Assembly (NCBI GenBank): GCA_037576215.1
Contig: JBANDB010000002.1
Location: 4,216,001 to 4,280,000 of the forward strand
Direction of reading: 5' to 3'
Origin: Armillaria gallica
Taxonomy: Eukaryota > Basidiomycota > Agaricomycetes > Agaricales > Physalacriaceae
DNA length: 64,000 nt
Shown piece after piece: positions 55,087 through 64,000 of the stretch (positions are counted from its first letter, which is position 1; the number at the start of each line of letters is the position of its first letter). The notes under the pieces were generated by a model. That model was not told the origin of the DNA. It ran no database searches and worked only from the letters and a program-made list of their open reading frames with translations. The position numbers and the translations under genes are program-made.

Positions 55087-57630
55087 TCAAAGTGCCTTTC
55101 TTTCCCTTCCATTACCAAGTGGCCTTGAACTCCTTTCACCTCTTCCACATCCTTGTCCTTGCGAGGAAGGCATCCCTGAGGTGCTCGCATTTCTCCTGCC
55201 ACCTCGCCCTCTTCCCCTGCTACCCTTGTTGGCGGGGATTCTTTCCCTGGCGCAGGAATCTTGGCTTGATGAGGTGGTCGCACTTCGGTGTCGTCCTTTT
55301 CCCGATGTAACAGGGCCCAAAGCAGGCGCTTCAGGAACCACAAAGAATCCTTCCTGAAGGCCTTGATCTGACGAAAACGACACATCAGAATGTGGTGGCG
55401 TTAGTGGCGAAAACACTTGAACAGGGGATCCATCGGAAGATAATTTCGGGGTTAAGGGAGTTACGTCGCTGTTCGACGAAGACGTGGAAATGGATGACGC
55501 TCGTATTTTCTTTGGCGTTCCTCTATTTCGTCCAGATCTACCATCGGCACCGTCACAAATGCCAGCATCCATATTGTTAACTTGACGTTCGCTTGCCAAA
55601 AGCTCGGCCTTCTCTCCGGTCCATTCCTGGCCACTTCTGACGGTTCCTATCCAACGCATGTCGCTCGTCTCGAGTTCCTGCTCTCGAGTCATCATGGCCC
55701 ATACAGAATCTGGAATCCTTGGGGGCTGATATTCAACAGAGACGTTCATACTAATCTTCGAGCACTTCGCCGCCCGTTTAACGACCCACGAACCTCGGCC
55801 AAGCTTTCCGTACCACTCTTGATAAAAGGCAGACATCAGTGATCCAGGCACAGGACATGTATTCTGGGAGTACCTAACGTTTCGAGCTTTGGACATTTTC
55901 GAACAAAGCGTTTGATGTCGCGTAGCAGCGGCATAGAAGGATCGCTTAAATCGGCTTTCGCCAGACATGTTTGATTCTGCATTTGATCGAAGTCCAATAG
56001 TTGGGGCAAGACGACCTTCGATTTAAGAACAGGCGAATCCGTAGGGACGGGAAGAGAAGGCGGACCGTGAGGTGGCAGGGGCACGGGTGGCTTACCAGGC
56101 GCATGTACATGATTCACAGAAACGCGTAATTGATTCAGATTTGAAAGATTAGCAAAGGTCGAGGTCAGGGCAAGAAGTTTCGAAAAAGGTGCATCCAAAC
56201 AGAATTGTACAGACTGTTCGCCTAAGTTTCGAATGTCAGAATTTCATCAAAGCATGTTGCCCATACCTCTAGCTTGGGGCAACCGTCGAGAATCGTTTTG
56301 ATGTCGGTGATAGAACACATCCAGAAATCGCATCGTAGGACTGTAAATGATTTAGCCTCTCGAAGCATCCGTTGCATAGCGGCCGATAATGGTTGTAACG
56401 AGACGGCTTCGTCGACGGTAAGGTCGTACATGGGAACATCGTTATACATGCGCGGAGGCGCTTCCGTTCGTGTCACAGACATTTCGCTGAGTCCGGTGGT
56501 TGGCAGACAGTCCAGGGATGTGAGATGGTCCGTGGCCCAAGAATGAGAAGGCCCGGTTTCAGAGATGGTTATACGAAGTCGATGCAACATCGGAAAGCCG
56601 CTTGGTTTTGACCACAGAGTACGGCTTAAGCGACCTGTCACAGCGTGAAACTTTGGAAGAGTACGACTCATCAGGCTTGTCACCTTGTATTTGGTCAAGC
56701 CAAAGATCCTCCAATGCATCGCATCCTTCCAGTATGGCGATGAGACCTTTGTCAGTCAGCTTTGTACCACTTGTACTGAGCCGTAGTCTACGAAGCTTCC
56801 TGCCGCTTGCCGCTATTGCTTCACATAACGGATCATCGAGCCATACGAGTTCAACACTAAGATCTTCCAGTGTGGAGTGCTCGCCGAGATCTTGAAGAAG
56901 AGATGTGAATGTACGTGTCCCCGTCTGAGATAGCCATGACAGGCGGAGAGTCGTGATAGGAAGGTCAGCTAGAAGAGGAAGAGAAGGCGCATCCCATTTG
57001 AGCAGATTCTTGCGTTGTGACATGGGCAATGTTGGGGGATCATAGGAGAAAGAACGTAACCGAGGATTGCAGGCGACAAGGATCTAAGTGCCAAGTTTGG
57101 CAGGAGTCAACCAAATCTACTCAATAATAGCGACGTACCTCGCACAAACCGTCAGGAGGTCGAAGGTAACCTTCCCAGCATAATACTTCGAGATTGGAAT
57201 ATGACTTCAACAGGGTTTCCAGGCAAGTGGAACTCAAAGGAGTGCATGTTTTGAAACTTTCATCTTCGGGTAGCGTGATGGTATCGGTCGCCCTCATGAG
57301 AATATCTGAATCTCGGACAATGAGCTTCTTCACATGCATCGCGTAACGACCCGGGTTTGCGACGACGGCTGCAGAGTTGATACCCGCTGATGGTAGCAGA
57401 GCCAGCTCATCGTCTTGGACAATTAGAGTGTGAAACAATACGCGAGCAGCCGACTCATGGATACGCTTTCCTAACGAAGAGAGAAATGCGATGCGCGCAG
57501 ATGGTACGAGTTCAAGTATTCGGGGGATGATGGCTGGACAAAGGCTGGTGAGTATCGTGAGGACGCGCGATAATGATATACGCGCACTATCGAGACAGTC
57601 CTCTGAGAGAATATCGAATGACGGAGGCAT
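55087..57630 (-). CDS. Leucine-rich-repeat-like (F-box type) protein with RG-rich tail
   Basis: A large cytosolic protein resembling fungal F-box/LRR proteins: AIIPRILELVPSARIAFLSSL near the N-terminus is F-box-like, and leucine-rich strands recur (LETLLKSYSNLEVLCW; LRLSWLSQTGTRTFTSLLQD; LRRLRLSTSGTKLTDKGLIAILEGC; MLHRLRITIS; LEVWATCFDEILTFE; LNQLRVSVNHVH). Introns include GTGACA...GACAG near 56641-56695. The ATG at 57630 starts MPPSFDILSEDCLD. One base seems missing near 56221-56226 (frames ...FET* and GEQSVQFCLD). The C-terminal part switches to Ser/Pro/Thr-rich and ends in an Arg/Gly-rich stretch (KGSRGRGRGGRR). A competing open frame covers 54987-55385, so the very end is provisional. No function assigned. 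Confidence 0.6.
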
Positions 57631-58355
57631 CCTGGCCTACTCAAGATGAGCTCGTAGTCAAGGAGTAACAGGGAAGCGCTCACCTGAGGATCGTAGCTGT
57701 TTCAGCGCTAGTATTCTATACCCAGGACGCTCAAAGACCACAAGCGACGCCGCTGGAACTGCCGCTGGGTTTGATGTCCAGCGTTCAGCAGATATAGCAA
57801 ATACTGATGAGGGTAAGAGAGAAAGATGCGACCTCGATGTGCGAAGCGAAACTAGGCAGGTACTAGTCCAGTCATGACCGCTGATGTCATCGAAGCCCTG
57901 TCCGTCAGCCAAAAAAGGTATGCAGCCACAATGAATTGATGTGGATAGGCCCATTCGGATCGCCACTGCTCGGCACATTTTTTCATTGCAACTAACGGCA
58001 GTTTTCTCTTATTCACAGATTCTCGCTGGTAACCTGTATTTCACCGTCCATTGGAGTCTCAAAATGTAGAAAAGACATAGTAAAGCAAACGGAAATCTGT
58101 TAATACTATGGATGCAAGAGTGAGCGACAAGACAAAATCGATGAGGTAGCCAAACTAATACTGAATAAGTCATTGTATGACGGAGGGGTAATTAGAGCGG
58201 GTGATCTAAGTTGAGGTATTCCATGGGTGCAAGCTGCAACATAAACATGGGATGACATGATATGTGGTAGATGGATGATGATGGTATAGCAAACAAAGCG
58301 ATATATGGGCAATCCAAACACCAACCGAATAAAGGAAAAGGTCCATTCGTTTCGT
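57631..58355. other. Intergenic, with one unassigned minus-strand open frame
   Basis: This holds the promoter/5' UTR of the LRR-like gene and the 3' flank of the chitin synthase. A minus-strand frame of 106 codons begins at an ATG at 57978 and ends at 57658. A GTGAGC donor (about 57683) and a downstream AG just before the LRR start suggest a 5' UTR intron, but no join gives a longer protein, so I leave it as an untranslated leader. Confidence 0.4.
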
Positions 58356-61300
58356 TCAAAATCTCGTAGCCGGGTCCAGAGGACCAAGTGGGCCATATCG
58401 GTCGCCTGGACCGCGCTGCCCCCCACCAGGCCGACCACCAGCAGGTGTCCAACTCTCGTTTGAAGACATGCTCGGTGACGTTGGTGAGTGTACGTTCGGT
58501 GGCATTCCGGGCGAGGTAGATCGTGACAAGGGCGAATAACTGTCATCACCAACATTCACCAGTTGGGTAGTAGAAGTGTCCGTAAGCTGATAACGTGGCA
58601 CAGGGCTATGATGTGTGGGACGAGGTCGGTCATCAAAGCCCATTTCGAGCATGGCCTCCAGTTCTGCACCGTCAAGGGTCTTCGCTGATTGAAGAGTTTC
58701 CTCTTCAGGTATCAGTAGTGCAACAGGAGGCAGGGGATACTGCGCATTATGCTCGTTGTAGCCACCGATTTGCGTTCCCCATTGGTCATCTTCTGAAGAA
58801 GATGCCAAAGATATTGTATCAGAACCGTCATACTGGCTTCTGGCATCCGACCTTGCGCTGAGCAGATCTCCATCTCCCGCATAGTATCCTCCAGGATGTG
58901 CACGTTCGAGATCTCTCCGCCTCCGCTCATCGCGACGAAGTTTGCGCAGCCTAGACCTTTCCCAGTCTTCCCACCTGCGCATGGGAATGGCTTCACCGTT
59001 GAAGCGCCCACCAGTGCCTCCATGACCGGCATCTTTTGCTTCACCTTCTACCTTCCTGTGAATCAGATTTAAATCAAATGAGTCGCTAGAGCTCAAGACT
59101 TGAGAGAGAAGAACACAAACCTTGTTTCTCCCCAAGAGAAATCGTCAAAGTGCCAAAAAGAATATAGAGGGAGAACAAAGTTCCATATAGGTAGAGCAAG
59201 AAGATAGATGCACATCCAAGCGACGTACACAATCTTCCGAGTCGTAATCAGAATGAGGATAGCAGGTAAACCTAGAACGGCAACGAGGAGAATGAGAGGG
59301 ATCGCTTCTTCGAACGAACGTGGTGGATCCAGCGCCATTCCAACGATCAACATATATGTCAGCGCAATGGCGATAGGAAGGACCACAGTCCCAAGCAAAT
59401 CCATGAACACAACAAACTGCATACTAAAGCAGAATGTCCCGCAGAGATTACGCACAAGAACCAGCTCCATGAGGTTATGAATTGTAGAGTTGATCCACCG
59501 TCGCCTCTGGGAGAGAAGAACCGAGAACGTGTCGGGAACAACGGTTCTACACCGCGCCTGCGGTAAGAACATCATTTTGCGGTTTGGAAATGTCCGTAGA
59601 AGAATGGTAGTAAGGAAACGATCTTCGCCCAACAACAGAAGGTTCTTCTGGTGAAGAGTTGTTACCTCGCTCTGGCTATACTCCTTCACAATCTCTGGCT
59701 TTATGATCAAGGGAACCCAGTCATCGCCTGTACTTCTCCGTGCTTTGAGACGGAACATGGAGAAACATCCGGGAAGACAGGAAACACCTCCGAAAACGGA
59801 CTCGAAGGCCTTGGCAAGGTGGTGGGAAATGAAGTATTCGAAGACCTGAATGCTTGTCACCCAAGACCCCCGCTTGTTCGCTATGCGGGTCTCCCCACAA
59901 ACGCCCATGATCATCGGATCATGATGCATGCAATTGACAAGATGACCCAAGGACTCGGGGAACGCCTTGGTATCTGCATCCACCTAGGAAGAGACCAGTG
60001 AGATGGTAGTAACTCAAAAAGAAAAGCCAGCTCACCATCAAACAAACTTCAAAGAAATCGGGGGTCACACCCATGAGAACATGGATTTTTCGGAAAAGAT
60101 CGAAGTCCAAGGGCGTCATTCGGTCGTTGTAAGTGACACGAGAAAAGAAGTTCATGAGGATAAGTTGGCTGTCGCGTTTCCCTCTGTTGCCGGGCTTCTT
60201 TCCAGTAGCTGCCTCGCTTTCCGTGCCACATTTAACGACGATGACGGTGGGTGTTCGACGACCGGCGGTTGCTAAATCGGTTGGTCAATTACTTTAAGAG
60301 GAACGATTAGGGCGAACGTACTATAGTGACCTGCATACACCATAGCCCGGTTCTGAGCCTTTTCCCCAGATCCAACAGCAGAATACAGCATCGGCATTGG
60401 GTTTCCGAAACGCGGGTCTGCGTCAAGGAGTCTCACGCAAATGTCTGGCGTGCTCATCTTCTCCCCAGCACCAGTGATCATCCCGTCGGCCACGACAAAC
60501 AGCAGTTTACGTTGATCGCTGTACGTCGTTCGTGATATAGAGTCCAAAGTGGTCCTGAGTGACTCCTCTCCTTCGGAATAGCACGTTACTAGGCAGACGG
60601 CGAATAATTCTCGACCAATGGATGCCAAACTCATGATAGGTGCAGCAACACCATCCGAGGAAGAGTTGGTGAGAGTCGTTGATGATGCTGACGCAAATGA
60701 GCGGGCAGATTTGTTCATATTGGCCTTGTTCAGCTTCTTCGCACTCCCGGCAGGACCTGCCCAAGGTGCTGTACCATTTTTATTGTCAATAGACACATTG
60801 GCACCCTCTGGCATAACCGCGGGGCTAATAGCGGATCTCTCCAAGTCCCTGCTATTTGGTGGTCCAGCAAGACGCTCCGATAGAAACCAGTTGAAAATGC
60901 AGGCCATGACGAAGCGCACGAACACGAGTCCAAGTACGACGATAAGACCCGCATATAAAATCAAGGAAGAGACAAAACATCCTGGAGTGACTTTGTCGAT
61001 GTTGCCCGCATAATATCTCTTCTTCAAACATTTGACAGACGACTGCAAGTCTGAGCGACTGGCAAAGAGACGAGTGCCATCTTTTCCCGAACTCGTGTCC
61101 TGATTATATAAGAGGGTGCGAAGAGCGGCATCAACGTTGTCGGACGGGATGGAATTGGGATGAAGGTTGATGTAGGTGGTCATATTCAGAACGGCGCCAT
61201 CAATGACGAAGTAGCTGGATGAGGCAGCAACTTGCTCCCATGAATAGCCGACGATGAATCCTGTATCTTGCATACCGAGATTGGAGAAGGTGGAAGATGA

Positions 61301-61963
61301 GTTGAGGTTGCCGAGCGAGCACGGGTTTGTAGTTGAGCAAGGAGCATCAAGTGCTACTCGAAAGCTGAGGCCTGAACATTCTGAGAAGTCGGAGGCGCTC
61401 CTCGTGAACAGCTGAGTAATATCCTGGCCACCGGACTGTCCGAGTGATGAGAACGAAACGTTGGAAGTGGATTTCGCAGATGTGACGTTGTACAGGTGAC
61501 CCTGAACGCCTACTGTGCCCGACTGCGTACCCAGTCGAATGAACTCGGTATTCGTGTTGCCCGAAGTCGGGCAAAGGACCTTCTGAAAACCGACGGTAAT
61601 GAATCCCACGATACAACAAAGGATTGCGATCAAAAAACAAAGCGTCATCTTTTCCCGCCATGCTTGCTGAGTAGCTTTGTCCTTCAACCCTCCAATTGAG
61701 CTGAGAAGGAAACCGGGCGCCCAAAATGTGACCACGCGAGTAAATAACCTCCATGCATTTGAGCCGTTATAGTCGTTGGTTGGGCGTGAAGGAGATGTGG
61801 GTGAAGCTGATTGGGGATTGATGAGGGGTACGGGAGCGACACTACGTTCTGGGCGTGTAAGAGTCTTTGCACGGCGAATGGTGGTGCCAGAGGTCGGTGG
61901 CTGCCGCGTAGTTGGAATGGGGACATCTGTAAAATTGTAGTTGGACTGAAAACGAAGGGCCAT
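58356..61963 (-). CDS. Chitin synthase, class IV type
   Basis: A polytopic plasma-membrane glycosyltransferase that adds GlcNAc from UDP-GlcNAc to chitin chains. The N-terminus is disordered, then two membrane segments ([40 protein letters not shown]) flank a ~280-residue extracellular region with cysteines and N-glycosylation sites. The catalytic part contains [86 protein letters not shown] (the catalytic-Asp block) and the QRRRWINST chitin-binding motif, followed by the C-terminal helix cluster. Introns fall at about 60274-60330 (GTACGT donor), 59986-60036 and 59067-59125. The C-terminal tail has an unusual basic/acidic stretch ([17 protein letters not shown]). About 1,050 residues, as for class IV (Chs3/Chs4-like). 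Confidence 0.92.
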
Positions 61964-63088
61964 GATGAAAAGAGAGGAAGATGCACAGCATGCAACAGCA
62001 GCCTAGTATCAACGGAAAGAGGGAATACGTGCTCAGGCCTGCCGTGGACGGTAGATGGAACCGTAAGGAGAGAAAAGGACCGTCGTTGTTGGTGGTGGGA
62101 GGTAGTGGTAACCGAGCTGGCCACTACATCAGCCGGATAATTGCCATTAGAGGTACGGGAGCTTCCACGTGGCCGGATATTAATAAAATATAAGTAATAT
62201 TCATCTCAGAGTTGCTTAAGCATGTGTACCCTACCGTATACCAAGGCGCGTAAAACAGACTTATATCTTACATTCCAAGACTATGTCTCTTAACATACGA
62301 CCGCTAAGGATAACTTGCTGCTAAAGTCGTTGCTACCAAGGAGTGCCTGGTAGTGGAGTACCAGTAGTAACCGTTTTATATAAATTCACACAGAGCTATC
62401 CTGGATTGGTATACTTTCTACGTGTGTAAGAGCTTGTGCTAGTAAATTTTGAGCTCTTCCAAACCTCGTTCGTGCAGACATAGCTAGAAAACTCTTTGGC
62501 TTGGCCGCAGCTCGTCGGGTCCTAATTTCTAAACAGCACATGCAATGATCAGTCCATCATGATCTTGTCACTCTGAATGGTCAATAAGATCATTCAAATG
62601 AACGTGCGACTTCGCCGGGTTCGGCGACTACGTTACCTGTGTCAAAATTTTCCATATCGTGCTTCCACTCTCAGGACTGACATCGTTCAAACCCACAAGC
62701 CCAAGGTCTCTCAATTGAAGGATAGTTGCAAACACAAGTCTAGGATGAGTCAAAGGAGTGTCCGTGAAGGGAGAGGAACCGAGAACACTCGAGGCAGTAG
62801 AATAGACGGGGGACAATAGGCGAATCATTATGTACGGGGATGAATAGCTGGGTACTACAGTTCCTTTCAATGCTACGTCGTTGATCGGTCTAAAAGTAAT
62901 AAGTTGAGGGGTATAGAAGATTCGTGGCAAATGAGAAAGAAAGTCAATGTGAATAGATAAAGACCAAAGAGGTGGAAAGGGCTGGCATGATGTTCCTTGT
63001 CAATGCGTCGTCTGGTTCGTCTATCATCCTCGGCAACAAAAACGGTCGAGTTATCGTCATATCAGAATGCTATATTGAACCACCAGAG
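61964..63088. other. Long intergenic stretch, no gene recognised
   Basis: About 1.1 kb between the upstream side of the chitin synthase and the 3' end of the nucleotide-sugar transporter. A short near-palindromic patch with CTACCAAGG and CTGGTAG cores occurs at about 62328-62356. Open frames at about 62577-62930 show no conserved motif and lack splice context. It presumably contains the chitin synthase promoter. Nothing else is supported. Confidence 0.5.
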
Positions 63089-64000
63089 TTATGACAGTCC
63101 ACCCTCAGGTAGCAGGGAATTGGATGAGGTTCTGGCGATAGGCGTCGGTGGTCGAGACCTATCACGCGATGGGGGTCGAGAGGGATACGGGGAACCGTAG
63201 GGCGCTTGGTTGTACCTCGTCGTATCTAGAGTGTCTGTAAATCCATCCATTCGTCCGATGGCTGCGGCATCGGCTCCACTGCTAAGGCCAAATGCGCTAG
63301 CAATGAGGCGCGGACTGCCAAAGGGCGAGGTCTTCTTCTTGAGAGGAAATTGACCTAGTATGGGCTCGTCTGAAGCTACAGGAGTCCCAGGAAATGGAAC
63401 TGTTTTCCCTGATTGGCTCGTCAGAACGATAGACAGAGGCTCGCGATCTGCGGGTTGGTTGTACATCCATGTCGCGCAAAGAACCGTCGAAGCGCCGATA
63501 ATAAAAGATGGCGTGATGCGAAATTCAAATAACGCAACGGAAGCTAGGAACGATAATACAATTGAAAGACTTGTTGCAAAGCCCTTCAGAATATTGTCCG
63601 AGTACTTGATAACAAGAGCCGTGATCAGGCCTCCAAATACTTGAATCGCGACCGTAGCCCACGCCCAACCTCCAAAGTTACGCAACAAATCGGACGCAAA
63701 TCCCTGGGAATTCGGGGGAGGAGTCTTGTACAGAACAGGTAGAAGAGCCGGAATGAGGGAGAAGAGCGACAATTGGACATTGCGCACCCAGAGATCCGCT
63801 TTGGAGTTTTTAAGGACCATCTCGAAGTACACGCCAGCAAGCCCTGACGTGAAACATGCTGCCGTTACAGCGCCAAAGCCCTTAAGTGGGCTCATAACAT
63901 GTATGTGGAGAGGAGCTGATTCATGTGCACTTCCTACGGGAGTGTTTTTCGGTGCGACATGACCAACGGAGGCAGTTTGTATCTGAACAATGCCTACTCC
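63089..64000 (-). CDS. Nucleotide-sugar transporter, SLC35A-like (5' end outside window)
   Basis: The C-terminal part of a Golgi/ER nucleotide-sugar antiporter. The frame is open from the window edge; the first in-window ATG (63895) is not the likely start, because the reading upstream (VGIVQIQTASVGH, a helix end) continues the family pattern. Visible helices: GFGAVTAACFTSGLAGVYFE (the conserved SLC35A GxxY/FE motif), VQLSLFSLIPALLPVLY, WAWATVAIQVFGGLITALVI, KYSDNILKGFATSLSIVLSF (the K-Y-x-D-N-I-x-K-x-F-A-T signature) and FIIGASTVLCATWMYN. A ~120-residue Ser/Pro/Arg-rich cytosolic tail follows. The substrate may be UDP-galactose, UDP-GlcNAc or both; the tail does not distinguish them. The gene is next to chitin synthase. 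Confidence 0.88.
   Translation of the reverse strand, partial: GVGIVQIQTASVGHVAPKNTPVGSAHESAPLHIHVMSPLKGFGAVTAACFTSGLAGVYFEMVLKNSKADLWVRNVQLSLFSLIPALLPVLYKTPPPNSQGFASDLLRNFGGWAWATVAIQVFGGLITALVIKYSDNILKGFATSLSIVLSFLASVALFEFRITPSFIIGASTVLCATWMYNQPADREPLSIVLTSQSGKTVPFPGTPVASDEPILGQFPLKKKTSPFGSPRLIASAFGLSSGADAAAIGRMDGFTDTLDTTRYNQAPYGSPYPSRPPSRDRSRPPTPIARTSSNSLLPEGGLS

Noticed and set aside
62328..62356. Near-palindrome as a hairpin or terminator
   Set aside because: Imperfect and isolated; no adjacent gene end uses it and chance occurrence is likely.

Overview
This is a gene-dense stretch of a filamentous fungal nuclear genome, most likely a mushroom-type basidiomycete (Agaricomycetes). Nearly every gene is split by several GT-AG introns of about 45-65 nt, genes are spaced by 100-600 bp on both strands, and the gene content is fungal: class IV-type chitin synthase, FLC/TRP channel-like protein, Nha1-type antiporter, a multi-intron P450 and an Hse1-type ESCRT-0 protein. 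The taxon is inferred from gene architecture and family content, since there is no rRNA or other marker. About 32 protein genes are supported; two are cut by the window edges (a cysteine synthase at the left, a nucleotide-sugar transporter at the right). I found no tRNA, rRNA, CRISPR array or intact transposon.

Layout. 0-13.3 kb: cysteine synthase end; two paralogous Psr-type CTD phosphatases (1.1-2.9 and 11.7-13.3 kb) bracketing three minus-strand genes: a membrane/coiled-coil protein, a candidate shelterin TPP1/Tpz1-like telomere protein with an SQ/TQ cluster, and a bZIP factor. 13.6-25.8 kb: a mitochondrial-targeted protein with a repeat tail, a single-pass membrane protein, the Mms2 ubiquitin-conjugating variant, Hse1, a cytochrome P450 and a serine-rich protein. 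26-39.3 kb: ribosomal protein uS5 (Rps2), ornithine decarboxylase antizyme with a +1 frameshift site, a DUF1771-Smr protein, a cysteine-rich membrane protein, an NPF-tailed protein, Nha1-like antiporter, bleomycin hydrolase, a type II-like membrane protein and a mitochondrial J-protein. 39.5-52.7 kb: FLC/TRP protein, ATP synthase OSCP (with a GC-AG intron), an isoprenylcysteine methyltransferase, Mgs1/WRNIP1, an OM14-like outer-membrane protein, pyroglutamyl peptidase I and eIF3c. 52.9-64 kb: a dual-specificity phosphatase, a leucine-rich-repeat-like protein, chitin synthase and a UDP-sugar transporter.

How the genes relate. This is a mostly housekeeping neighbourhood and not a cluster for one pathway. 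Loose themes are ubiquitin and genome maintenance (Mms2, Mgs1 with a UBZ finger, TPP1-like), mitochondria (OSCP, J-protein, OM14-like, the 13.6-16.2 kb protein) and the cell wall (chitin synthase beside a nucleotide-sugar transporter).

Caution on sequence quality. At about ten positions a clear reading frame breaks in a way that one added base would repair, and I saw no break of the opposite sign. One break is in eIF3c, which is expected to be essential; another lies in one of three sequence repeats where the two sister copies still carry the base. I read these as probable assembly deletions and not as pseudogenes. The antizyme frame change is different in kind (+1 at TTT-TGA) and looks programmed.
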